64,000 bases of DNA, taken from the NCBI GenBank assembly GCA_963575745.1, contig CAUYUJ010019614.1:97501-161500 (forward strand), read 5' to 3'. The notes below the pieces were generated by a model. That model did no database searches and was not told the origin of the DNA. It saw only the letters and a list, made by a program, of their open reading frames with translations. A program made the position numbers and the translations under genes. This stretch comes from Prorocentrum cordatum (taxonomy: Eukaryota; Sar; Dinophyceae; Prorocentrales; Prorocentraceae). This document shows positions 10,880-20,213 of this stretch, piece by piece (the first letter of the stretch is position 1; the number at the start of each line of letters is the position of its first letter).

Positions 10880-12672
10880 GTCCAGCTTCTCATGCGAAGG
10901 GCCTCTATGACCACTGCTGCTGGCCCTGATGGGCTGCGCGACGCCTTACAACACGTTGCGCCCGAGGCGATGACCGCCCTTTTCCTTCCCCTGCTTTGCA
11001 AAACGTCCATGGGAGGAAAGGAGCCCCTTGGCTTCAAAGACGGGCGGGTTGTTTGGTTCTATAAAGGAGCCAAAGAAGTTTTCCTGGCGCGCAATCAGCG
11101 CAACATCTTGAAGGCGAACACCATAGGCAAACTCTTCCATCGCTTCGTCAGGGGTCGTGCGCTGGACTTTCTTCAACAGGTGCTGCTGTCGTCGCAGCAG
11201 GGTGGCCTCCCTGGGCGGTCTTGCGACACCTCTGGGCACGCTGTCAGGTTGCATTGGAAGATTGCCCAACGCAAAAAAGGCTAGCAGCACAGCCATCTTT
11301 CTTGATCTCTCCAATCAATGCTTTCTATTCCGTCATCAGACAGCTTGCTCTCTCTTTGCCGCAGGATCAGGAGGACATCTCTCATCCTTCTCACTTGTGA
11401 CTTGCCACCTGTGCTTGTTCATGCGGTTGGTCTTGAGCTTGAAACGGGTAGGCCCGTTTTCGAGAACACCCTCCCCTCTTCCCACCTGCTTGCCCTCTTG
11501 CAAGAAAGTCAGTCTGGGGCCTTTTGGAAGACTGAGGGCAGTCAGGGATATGTTCGACCCCGCGCGGGCACTAGACCTGGCACCATCCCTGCCACCGATG
11601 TTTTTAATCTTGTGTTCACCAAGGTGCATCTTTATGTTGGCGCCAGCATGCAAGACAGGGGGCTCATCTGGGAGCCCCCCTCGGCCCCCCCCCCCTTCTT
11701 GCCAGACCCAAGGACGTCGAAAGTGCCCGCCCCGCCACTTCGTTTGTCGATGACATGCACATTGTCAATGCCACTACGCGCGCAACGGATCTCCTAGGAA
11801 TCACGCAGCAGACGCTTGACATTCTTTATGAGGGGGTCAGTCGTCTTGGGATGAAGTTGAATCCTGACAAGACTGTCATCATGCTCGCCTTTCGTGGCAA
11901 GGGATCCAAGGCGACCAGGCTTCAAGCCTTCTGTGGAGAGGCTCCCCGCATTATCTCCCCCAAGTGGCGTGTCAGTGTTCAGGTGGTTGCCACGCATAAA
12001 GTCCTGGGGGTTTGGGTCGACCAGGGTGGTTCTATGGCTCCGGAAATCGTTGCCCGAATCTCGGGTGCCAGGCAAGCTCTAAAACCGATCCGAGCGACTG
12101 TGGCCAAACGACAGGCTCTGAGTCAGAAGGCCCGCGTCGCTCTCAGCGAAGCCCTTTCCTCTTCTGTTTCGCTCTTTGCTGCCTGCACGTGGGATCCGCT
12201 CTCTGCGCTTCTCTTGCAGAAGGTCCAGGCCGCTCATGCCATGGTTTATCGTGCGGCTCTCGGACTTCCCAAGAGCAACAACAATAATTTCCAGGTTGCG
12301 TACCAAGACATCATCTCTAGAGTTGAACGGCTTCCCATAAACGTTGTTTTGTCCGTCGCCAGGCTCAGGTACATGCTCCGTGTCTCGCTTCCCGACAGGG
12401 CCCCTCCTGTTCTCAGGCTGCTCCTGGACACTCTCTGGGGCGTTACTGGCTCCTGGGGGGCCCTTGTTCGCCAGGACCTTCAGTGGCTTGATCAACACTC
12501 TTGCCCCACGGAGCGACCCGAGGGCGATGTCTTTCAGGGGTGGATTCGCAGGCTCATAAGAATCCTAGAGGCTTCAGAACTGCCCTCAACGCTGCCATTA
12601 GGAGCGCCATCTTCGTTCAGAGGCAAGAGGGTCAGAGGCATCAGTGGTCTAAAAAGCTTGACATCATCATAG
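10880..12672 (+). other. Reverse transcriptase domain of ORF2, broken
   Basis: Fingers: AAGPDGLRDAL (about 10,918), then a KDGRVVWFYKG region and the LPGRSCDT box. Motif A reads IFLDLSN and is then interrupted by a 4-bp CAAT duplication; the following frame reads AFYSVIRQLALSLPQ. Motif C is FVDD at 11,743-11,754. The thumb/connection region is open from there to 12,672. An extra A near 11,270 creates the TAG at 11,282-11,284. The copy cannot make intact RT without frame correction. Confidence 0.85.
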
Positions 12673-12699
12673 CTGGAACGATCGCTGCCGCCCCGCCGC

Positions 12700-12910
12700 C
12701 GCCGCCGCCTGCCTCCTTTCTTTGCTATGAGTGCGGGTATACGCATCCTTCGCTTCGCCAGCTCCGCATCCATCGCACCAAGTATCACAAGTCCCAGGAT
12801 GCCCCCCGAGCTGTGCGTCGTTGGACACGTGTGTCAGACTTGTGTCCAGGATTTTCGTGATAATGCTCGTCTGCTCAAGCACATACATAGGCGTGAAATT
12901 TGCAGACAGA
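12700..12910 (+). other. Two C2H2-like zinc fingers of ORF2
   Basis: Finger 1 is CYECGYTHPSLRQLRIHRTKYH, shown here by its C-x2-C and H-x4-H spacing. Finger 2 begins GHVCQTC and ends HIHRREIC, so its last ligand would be Cys or His. The frame changes between them at a run of 6 C near 12,801. Such fingers could bind target DNA or RNA. This position, between RT and the terminal domain, is where many LINEs have a cysteine knuckle. Confidence 0.7.
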
Positions 12911-13179
12911 GCATGATTCAGTGGCAGGCCACGCACCCGCTCCCGAGAGAAACTATCCTGGAGCAGATCCTCGAACGCAAAAAGCAGCACAGCAAGAATC
13001 GGTCGCTTGGCAGGCAGGACAACTTTGCGAGTCTCCCAGTCGTCAGACTCCAGGGACCTGCCCTCCCCACCGCCACCCTCGTTCAACAGGCTGCTGTCCA
13101 TCTCCCTCTCGCCCCGCAGGAGGAGGCCCCCCCCCCTCTTGAGGGGCTGCGACCCCAAGCCCCGCCCGCGCAACCGCAG

Positions 13180-13970
13180 GGATATGTTTTGCATCTCTTC
13201 TCTGGTCATCGCAGAGAGCAGGATGTCCAGCACCATTTTGAAGAGTTGTTGCAGCAGCATGCCATGCGCCTCTACATACTCAGCATCGACGTGGCGCACT
13301 CTGCCACCAAAGGGGATCTCACCGATCCCGAGACGGTCGGTCTTTGGATGAACCTTGTGGCCCAGGGACGTGTCTTGGGAGTGCTGGGAGGACCGCCGTG
13401 TGAAACATGGAGCGCGGCTCGCCATCTCCCATGCGAGGGTGCCACTCGGCCCCCCCGACCCGTCAGGTCCCCCGATCAGCTCTGGGGTCTGCCCTTCCTG
13501 AGGCCCCGTGAGGCGGGACAGGTGGGTCTCGGCAACTCGCTGCTTCAGACGATGATACTGTTCATGTATCAGTGTTGGAGGTACTCAGTTCCTTGTATCA
13601 TGGAACATCCCGCCCCGCGCGACCCCAGGTCTGGCATCCCCTCTTCTTGGCTTCTCCCCGAAATGGTCAGGTTTGCCCGATTGCCCCATGTGCAGGCTGT
13701 CGACATTGATCAGTGTCAGTTTGGCAGCCCATCCCTCAAGCCCACGCGGCTTCTCTCGGTCCACTGTCCTGCGCTTCGGGGGCTCACGGACTGCAGGCCT
13801 CGGAGAGGCCGTTGTGGGGGATGCGCCCACGTGGCGCTCCTTGGGCTTAACGGCGATCGTTCCTGGGCGACTGGTCGTGCGAAAGTCTATCCTAGCGCCC
13901 TCTGCCGTCATCTTGCCTCCTCTCTGCTTGCTGATATCCATCGCAATTTCACCAGCGCGCGCGGCGCTTT
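13180..13970 (+). other. Cytosine methyltransferase-like C-terminal domain of ORF2
   Basis: The region resembles a C5 cytosine methyltransferase. A motif I-like YVLHLFSGH lies at 13,182, a motif II-like LSIDVAH near 13,285, a motif IV-like GGPPCETWSAAR at 13,387 with the candidate catalytic Cys at 13,399, and MEHPAP at 13,600 takes the place of the usual ENV motif VI. A QCQFG...KPTRLLS segment near 13,710 resembles the region after motif VIII. The usual PCQ is PCE here and ENV is EHP, so the activity may be lost or altered. Capture of cytosine methyltransferases by retrotransposons, including in dinoflagellates, has been reported. The frame is open to the stop at 14,100. Confidence 0.7.
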
Positions 13971-14213
13971 GACCGAGTGGGATTTGCCTGAATGGGCGGC
14001 GGCTTTCCACGTGCCGCTCGACCCCTACGTTCAGCATCATATGGCGGATGACTGCATGGCTCATGGGCCTCCCAACTACCCTCGCGGTAGCCAGGGCTAG
14101 GCCTGGGCCCCCCTCCCCCCCCTTCTCTCTCCCTGTGCATGAATTCGCGCTCTGCTCTTTTGTCCTGCTCGGCTTCGCCCTTGTACAGGCTACGGACTTC
14201 CAGCCTTACCGAT

Positions 14214-14292
14214 GCGATGCGATGCGATGCGAGGAGGAGGAGGAGGAGGGGGAGGAGGAGGAGGAGGAGGAGGAGGAGGAGGAGGAGAAGGA
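14214..14292 (+). repeat. (gatgc)n tail followed by (GGA)n
   Basis: Four tandem gatgc units directly precede a GGA tract. Some non-LTR elements end in short tandem repeats rather than poly(A), so this may be the 3' end of the element at 4.2-14.2 kb. Confidence 0.6.
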
Positions 14293-14717
14293 GGAGCTCC
14301 TCCCATTTGTAGCCGGCCCAAGGGGGTCGGCTCCACGTTGGTTCCCGAGCCGGGGCAGCCAGCCAGGGTCGGCAAGGACTCGGTGGCCCCCGTGAGCGCC
14401 GACACGCGCTGCATGCGCCTCAGCTGACGACCTCACCAGTCCCGGCCCGGCTGATCCTGGGCCCGTGATCTCGCCATCGCTGGGGCGTCCATTCCCCGCG
14501 TAATCCTCGGCTCTTTGCGCTTTTTTCCTTCCGCAGTGTGGCCGTAGATGTTCCTCGATGGTCCGCGCACACGTGCCTCTGAGAGCCGTTGATCCGACCC
14601 CTGTCCCCATCGGCGTGGCCTAGGCGCTACTGGCAGACTTGCCCCTCCCGATGGGGATCTAAGCTGCTCTCCGCGGATTTCGAAGGGTGCATCCCCAGCT
14701 GGTGCTGAAATTCAGGG
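14290..14717 (+). other. Spacer between two retrotransposon units
   Basis: No ORF with a domain. A pyrimidine run followed by ccgcag near 14,536 resembles a 3' splice site. The region probably contains the 5' untranslated part of the next element. Confidence 0.4.
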
Positions 14718-17675
14718 ATGCGCGCACATGGGTTAGCGATCCATGGATTTTGCGCGAGGTCGCCAAATCCATGGATCGGGGGAGGTGCACTCCAACAAAT
14801 GCGGCCGGTGCCGCCTTTCTCCAAGCGCTCCACCACCAAGCGCTACGTCCCGAAGGGCGCCCGGGACCTCTGGGCACGGTGCTTAGTGCAGACGGTGGCC
14901 CAGACCGTGCACAACAACTCCGAGGCTGCGTGGACAGAGCTTGCGATGCTCCCGAAATGCGTCCTGCGCCCTCACACCCGTGGCGGCCGAGGCAGCAGGG
15001 CGGCCGGCGAAGCGCAGACCAAGGCGCTTTGCCGGCGCTGGCTGGACGGGGAGCGGGCCTCCCTGTGGGCCGAGGCAGTCGAGGCTCGCGCTGCCAAGCA
15101 CGCCTCGCCAGCCTCCCATCGAGCGGAGAGGTGCGTGCAGCTCGCCGCAGACGCCCAGTACTCCAAGAGCTGCTCGGCTCTGACCAGCGAGCCGCCCGTG
15201 GAGGTCACCCCCGACGTCGTTGAACAGATGAGCCGGAAGCACCCGCGCAGCCGCCAAGCCGTGGATCCCGCCAGCCTTCCGGCTGTCCACGCGGCTGCTG
15301 CCCTGCAGATGGACGGGGGCGCGGTCCGTGGGGAGGCGCGGGCCTTCCCCTGGGGCTCGGCCGCCGGGCCAACGGGCCTCCGACCCCAACACCTCAAAGA
15401 CGCACTGCTCAACGCGGCCCACAGGGACGAGGTCGCCGACCAGCTCCGGAACCTTGTCAACCTCTGCGCCAGGGGGCAGGCCCCGACGACCGTGTCCGAG
15501 TACTTCGCGGGCGCCTCTCTCGTGGCCCTGCCGAAGAAGGACGGAGGCCTGCGCCCTGTTGCCGTCGGGGAGGTGCTCCGGCGCCTCGTCGGCAAGTGCC
15601 TCTGCCACGAGGTTGCCGACGCCGCGCGCGACCGACTGGCTCCCCTCCAGATCGGCGTCGCGGTCCCTGGCGGCACCGAGGCGGCGGTGCACGTCGCGCG
15701 CCAGTGGTGGACCCGCCACCTCGGGGACCGGGGAAAGGTGTTTGTGAAGCTGGACTTGTCCAACGCCTTCAACACCCTGGACAGGCAGGCTCTGCTCCGC
15801 GCGGTCCACGAAGAGTTTCCCGGGCTGGCACCCTGGGCCGACTGGTGCTACTCCCGCCCGTCAACTCTCTTCCTGGGCAAACAGACAGTCCGCTCCGAGT
15901 GCGGGGTGCAGCAGGGCGACCCCCTGGGGCCCCTACTGTTCTCCCTAGCACTACAGCGCGCCGCCGAGGCCGCCCTTCGCGCGCCGCGCCACGGCGCCGA
16001 CGGCGCCGTCGACCTGAGTTTCTTCTACTTGGACGACGGCTGCCTCGCGGGCGACGCGCCGGCCGTCGCGCGCCTCCTCCACTTGCTCGTGGCCAGCCTT
16101 GCCGCGGTGGGCCTCCAGCTGAGCACCGGCCCGGGCAAGTGTGAGGTGGTCCCCACTGGCGGAGACGCCTCCGACGTGTCTCTGGACGGCTTCCCGCCGG
16201 GCTTCCGCCTCCGCACCGATCGCAGCTTCGAGCTGCTCGGCGCGCCAGTGGGAGACGCGGACTTCTGCGCGGAGCACACCAAGCAGCGGGTCGCGAGCGC
16301 CACCGACTTGCTGGAAGCTCTGGGGGAGCTCGAAAACGCGCAGGTCGCGCTGCACCTCCTGCGCCAGTGCGCCTCCTTCTGCAAGCTGGGCTACTCCGCG
16401 CGCGTGGTGCCGCCCACCGCGCACGCCGCCTCCCTGCTGGCCATGGACGACGCTGTCCGGGCCTGCCTTGAGCAACTGAGCGGCTGCTCGCCCTCCGACG
16501 CTTCTTGGCAGCAGGCTCAGCTAAAGCTCAGGAAGGGAGGACTTGGCCTGCGCTCTGCCGCGAAGCACGCCGCCGCCGCCTACATCGCTTCCAGAGCGAA
16601 GAGCACCGACCTCTGTCGGCAGCTCTACCCCGGCTACTCCAACAACCCCGACCGCGACGGAGGTAGCCTGGCGGCTGCGGTGCAGGCCCACAACGCAGTC
16701 GTGCGGGACGCCGACCGGGTGGTGTTCGACCACGCGCAGCACGGCAACCAGAAGGCCCTCTCCGACGCGGTGGACAGCGCCTCGCTCGACGGACTTCTGG
16801 CGGGCTCCACCCTGGCCGGCAAGGCGCACCTCTCTCTGGTGCAAGCCCCAGGCGCGGCCGCGTGGCTCCAGGCGCCGCCCTGCGAGGCCACCGGCACCGC
16901 CTTCCCGCGCGGCCTCATGCAGGTCGGCCTGCAGAGGCGGCTGCGAGTCCAGCTCCTGCAGGAGGAGTGCTTCTGCCCAGCCTGTGGCGAGGTGATGGGC
17001 GTTTTCTGCGACCACGCCCTGGTCTGCGCCTGCCGCGGCGACCGGACCAAACGCCACAACGCCCTGCGCAACCAGGCCTTCTTCGACGCCCTGGCCGCCG
17101 GCCACGCCGGGGCGGAGTTGGAGCGCCCGGGGCTGCTACCCGCGCGCCCCGCCGGGGAGGCCACCCCCGGGGGCGAGCAGGGCGGGTCCCAGGTGGACGA
17201 CAACGGCCGCCGCCCTGCCGACGTCTACCTGCCGCGGTGGCGCAACGGCACGGCGGCCGCCTGGGACTTTGCCGCCACGTCAGGGTTGCGCGCCGATCTC
17301 CTCGCCGCGTCGGCCGCTTCGTCAAGCGCAGCGACGGAGCGGTACGAGGAGTTCAAAAGGCAGCACCAGGACACCGCGCGGCTCTGCGCGGCACAGGGCT
17401 TCACTTTCCTCCCCATGGTGGTGGAAGCCCACGGCGGCGGGTGGGGCCGCGAGGCACGCAGGGCCTTCGGGGTCCTGGCCAAGCGGGTGGCTGACGCCAC
17501 GGGGGAAGACGCCGCACTGGTTGCGGACCAACATGCCCGGCGACTTTCCGTCTCCCTGCACAGGGAGAGCGCGCGGGCGGTGTTGCGGCGCCTTCAGACC
17601 CTGTCTGGAGGGGCGGGGGTGGCAGCGGCCCGCCTGGCCGCGGCCACGGCGGCCTCCACGGCAGACGCCGTGTGA
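14718..17675 (+). CDS. Non-LTR retrotransposon polyprotein: RT plus restriction-like endonuclease
   Basis: 985 residues, uninterrupted. The ATG at 14,718 is the first in frame, but the true start could be a later Met since residues 1-30 carry no recognisable domain. RT motifs: AAGPTGLRPQHL (about 215), ALPKKDGGLRPV (about 270), motif A VKLDLSNAF (Asp346), motif B VQQGDPLGPLLFSLAL (about 395), motif C FYLDD (Asp439-440), then GLQLSTGPGKCEVV. A zinc knuckle follows near residue 750 (CPACG, then CDHALVC and a later RH). The C-terminus has RRPADV and AWDFAAT near 832-855, the paired-Asp pattern of PD-(D/E)xK restriction-like endonucleases in R2/CRE-type elements. Such enzymes cut target DNA and prime reverse transcription from it. 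All RT catalytic residues are present, so the protein could be functional. No N-terminal Myb or C2H2 target-binding domain is visible. Confidence 0.88.
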   Translation: MRAHGLAIHGFCARSPNPWIGGGALQQMRPVPPFSKRSTTKRYVPKGARDLWARCLVQTVAQTVHNNSEAAWTELAMLPKCVLRPHTRGGRGSRAAGEAQTKALCRRWLDGERASLWAEAVEARAAKHASPASHRAERCVQLAADAQYSKSCSALTSEPPVEVTPDVVEQMSRKHPRSRQAVDPASLPAVHAAAALQMDGGAVRGEARAFPWGSAAGPTGLRPQHLKDALLNAAHRDEVADQLRNLVNLCARGQAPTTVSEYFAGASLVALPKKDGGLRPVAVGEVLRRLVGKCLCHEVADAARDRLAPLQIGVAVPGGTEAAVHVARQWWTRHLGDRGKVFVKLDLSNAFNTLDRQALLRAVHEEFPGLAPWADWCYSRPSTLFLGKQTVRSECGVQQGDPLGPLLFSLALQRAAEAALRAPRHGADGAVDLSFFYLDDGCLAGDAPAVARLLHLLVASLAAVGLQLSTGPGKCEVVPTGGDASDVSLDGFPPGFRLRTDRSFELLGAPVGDADFCAEHTKQRVASATDLLEALGELENAQVALHLLRQCASFCKLGYSARVVPPTAHAASLLAMDDAVRACLEQLSGCSPSDASWQQAQLKLRKGGLGLRSAAKHAAAAYIASRAKSTDLCRQLYPGYSNNPDRDGGSLAAAVQAHNAVVRDADRVVFDHAQHGNQKALSDAVDSASLDGLLAGSTLAGKAHLSLVQAPGAAAWLQAPPCEATGTAFPRGLMQVGLQRRLRVQLLQEECFCPACGEVMGVFCDHALVCACRGDRTKRHNALRNQAFFDALAAGHAGAELERPGLLPARPAGEATPGGEQGGSQVDDNGRRPADVYLPRWRNGTAAAWDFAATSGLRADLLAASAASSSAATERYEEFKRQHQDTARLCAAQGFTFLPMVVEAHGGGWGREARRAFGVLAKRVADATGEDAALVADQHARRLSVSLHRESARAVLRRLQTLSGGAGVAAARLAAATAASTADAV

Positions 17676-18762
17676 GGTGCCCCCTGCGCTGCCTAGCGCA
17701 CCCCGCCCCCCCCCCCCCGCCCTTGCTGGGCAGCGCGGGCGCCCCCCTCGCCCTTTCGCCAACGTCGCGCCGGCGACCCCTCCCACGCGCCGCCCGGCCT
17801 TTCCCCGGCGGGGCATGGATCCCGCAGAGGGCAATCCCCACCAAGCCGCATCGCGCTGGGTTCGGGCGGCCACCCCGCCCAGGTCGCCGCCGTAGTGTCC
17901 GCAGCCTCGTCGCGGGCGGCTCTTCTTTCCCGGCCCCTGGCCCGGCCTGTCTGCTTGCGGCCGCTGCTTTCTCTCCTCCTTGTCCTCCTCCCCCTCCTCC
18001 CCCTCCCTTCGCTTCTGATCGTTGCTTCCCTCCCTTTCCTTTCCTCCTGCTCCCTGCCTGCTGTCTCCGCCTGGCCCGTCTTCTGCCTGCCCGCCCGCCC
18101 CGCCGGCCCTGGCCTCCCGCCTGGGCGTTCGTCGTCGTCTGCCTGCTTCTCCCCTCCTCGTCCCCTTCCGCCGGGCAGCACAGCCTGCCCGGAACCAGCG
18201 TGGCGGCATAGAATCGCGGATCTCCGCCGCCGAACGAGGCGGCGCCGGCCGCCATTTTAGGGAGGGCACCCCGTCGCCTGTGGAGCTCCCGAGAAGTCCG
18301 CGATTTCCAATGGAAACGGGACCCGTCGCCAATCCACGCCCCCTTGATCTATATTTGCGCTCGACTGAGAGATGGTGGGGGTCTGGATGGGGATGGGGAT
18401 GGGGGGACAAGGGTCGGTGAAACGGCACGGAATCTCCTGGACACAGCCAGGAGGGCGTGTACACACCAGTCCTAGGCCCCCCCGCTCGGCGAGGGCTCCG
18501 GATAAGCGAGGTGGTCAGGAGGCGTCGCCCATCCGCCGCTCCCGCCAGACCCCGCCTCCCCGCCGTCATCTCTTTAGGGGTACGGCCAATGACATAAATA
18601 TCAAAACTCGGATGTCCGCGCGGACCCTCTCCCTCTCCCGGATCGGCGCTGGACCCCTCTCCCTGGCGCGCGGAGCGCGCCGGGGGCGGCGCCGGAGGCG
18701 CCGCCGGGGGGGGGGCCCAGCGCGGATCCAAGAAATCCGCGCGGAACGCAACACAGCCCCGC
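17676..18762. other. GC-rich non-coding region downstream of the RT gene
   Basis: Very GC-rich, with C-runs near 17,706 and pyrimidine-rich stretches at 17,960-18,060. It probably contains the 3' untranslated end of the preceding element. A long minus-strand frame here has no domain and is Arg/Gly/Pro low complexity. At 18,668-18,712 a palindromic stretch around ggcgccggaggcgccgcc resembles sequence at about 28,440-28,490. Confidence 0.5.
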
Positions 18763-18875
18763 CGCCTTCTTCTTCTTCTCCTCCTCCTCCTCCCCCTCCT
18801 CCTCCTCCTCCTCCTCCTCCTCCTCCTCCTCCTCCTCCTCCTCCTCCTCCTCCTCCTCCTCCTCCTCCTCCTCTC
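18763..18875 (+). repeat. (TCC/CTC)n microsatellite
   Basis: About 110 bp of CTC repeat, the complement of the GGA tracts elsewhere in the window. Confidence 0.95.
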
Positions 18876-19664
18876 TCCGCCTCCTCCGTCCTTAACCGCG
18901 GATTATGTTCTTTCTTCTTCGGTCCCCGCCGCCTTCTCTTGCCGCCGTGGCCTGGGGCGGCGACGCTTCTCAGAAGCCCGGCCGGCCTCTTGAAGGCTGC
19001 CTGGGTTTTCAACTGCAAGGCGCATGCAGTGCAAAGCGCGGAAGCGACGAGGCTGCGGCGGGGCGGCGACATAGCCGCCGGACCGACGCACGGTCCCAGA
19101 AAATGGGCGGGGACGAGGCAGCGACGGGGCGGCGACGGCGGGCACACGGCCGCCAGGCCGAAGGCACGGACCAAACAGCGTGCGGCGACGAGGCGGCGAC
19201 GGGGCGGCGACGGCGGTCACAAAACCGCCAGACCGAAGACACGGCCCGGTTCCTTTGAACATAAAAAAACCTCCACGTGCAAGCACTGTTTGGGGAATCA
19301 ATAACACCCATCGGAAGAAACTAAAACGTTTCCGAAACCGGGGCCAGACCGGAACCGAATCAACCGCAGAGTCCTCCTCCTCTTCCTCGTCGTCCTCCTC
19401 CTCCTCCACCACCTCCACCTTCTTTCTCTCACTCCACCCCAAGGACGTCTCCACGGGCCCCCCGAAGTCTGGAGGCAATTTCTGAATAGTTCTCACTATC
19501 ATGTCCTGTCGACGTTCCTCGATTGGCCATGTCCCAGGCGAGCGGCGAAAGTAAGCATTTTTTCTTCAATCCAAAGAGTGCCAGCGCTTGTTCGGATTGC
19601 GCCTCATGATCTCGATGGCCAAGTCGCACGCTGCCCTCATCTCGGTTCGCGGCCACCCAGATGG
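18876..19664. other. No supported gene
   Basis: Contains an irregular repeat of gacgaggcggcgacggggcggcgac near 19,040-19,230 and a short tcctcctcc tract near 19,375. No domain seen. Confidence 0.5.
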
Positions 19665-19817
19665 GGTCGGAGCAGATGGGGTCGGAGGATCGCGACATCG
19701 GCGATGCATCGGCGACGCCAGCGTGGAGAAAATCGGGTCCACATCGAGCCGCATCGCCGATGCATCGCCGATGCATCGGCGATGCGGCGCGATCCTCCGA
19801 CCCCATCTACTCCGACC
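19665..19817. mobile_element. MITE-like hairpin element
   Basis: The left arm starts ggtcggagcagatggggtcg and the right arm ends ccccatctactccgacc. They pair over about 55 bp, including ggaggatcgcg/cgcgatcctcc and a gcatcggcgatgcatcggcg core. There is no ORF. It fits a miniature inverted-repeat element; no clear target-site duplication was seen. Confidence 0.75.
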
Positions 19818-19939
19818 TCAAGCCTAGATTGGCAGCCCTCGTCAAGTTGGGCATGGCAAACTGATGCGTTGTTTATATTTAAAAAGAAAACATGAACCGT
19901 CCCCTGGAGAGTGCCAGGACATATCGGCCTGGGGCCAAA

Positions 19940-20200
19940 AAGCGAAACTCGAGAACATAAAGGCAGAACATGATGGACCCACGAACCCGGAAAGGGATAT
20001 AGACATGTGGAGCATGGACACGTTTTCACGATACCCAACTGGGCAACACCTCGCGAAACATCCCACGAGACACTTCACGAAACATCCCACGAGACACCTC
20101 ACGAAACATTCCACGAGACACCTCACGAAACATTCCACGAGACACCCCGCGAAACATTCCACGAGACACCCCACGAAACATTCCACGACGACAGGCAACC
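19940..20200 (+). repeat. Leader plus 24-bp (2 x 12) minisatellite
   Basis: Begins with the leader around gacccacgaacccgg (about 19,977), shared with 748 and 35,176. From 20,045 a 24-bp unit, cgaaacattccacgagacac plus four bases, repeats about six times. The 12-bp subunit resembles the gggacgtgccac subunit of the 35-37 kb array, so the two are probably diverged versions of one family. Confidence 0.8.
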
Positions 20201-20213
20201 ACTCAACCAAGGC

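Larger units (their letters stand above)
6535..14100 (+). pseudogene. Retrotransposon ORF2 polyprotein, frame-broken
   Basis: The likely start is the ATG at 6535 (MADTSSSPSSK). The first segment (about 6535-7825) has no recognised domain and is rich in Ser and Pro. The reading path then changes frame near a run of 7 C at about 7820. It changes again at a run of 12 C (8191-8202), at runs of 8 and 16 C (10,342-10,370), at an A-run near 11,270, at a 4-bp CAAT duplication near 11,313-11,320, and more than once between 11,400 and 12,800. Following the best frame gives a single continuous series of domains that ends with TAG at 14,098-14,100. Most breaks are in homopolymers, so some may be assembly errors. 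The CAAT duplication is not in a homopolymer and looks like a genuine lesion. Confidence 0.8.
4190..14240 (+). mobile_element. Non-LTR retrotransposon with RNase H, APE, RT and methyltransferase-like domains
   Basis: A two-ORF LINE-like element. The left limit is taken at the end of the GGA tract and the right limit at a short (gatgc)n tail before another GGA tract, so both ends are approximate. ORF1 is at 4460-5980. A spacer of about 550 bp follows, then ORF2 from about 6535 to the stop at 14,100. ORF2 reads RNase H (8054-8490), APE-like endonuclease (8760-9540), reverse transcriptase (about 10,900-12,100), two C2H2-like fingers (12,720-12,900) and a cytosine-methyltransferase-like domain (13,180-13,960). 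No LTRs or integrase were seen. Frame breaks mean this copy is not active as read, unless some are sequencing errors in homopolymers. Confidence 0.85.

Noticed and set aside
17322-18731. 469-codon minus-strand open frame
   Set aside because: It overlaps the end of the RT gene antisense and then runs through GC-rich DNA. It is Gly/Arg/Pro low complexity with no domain.
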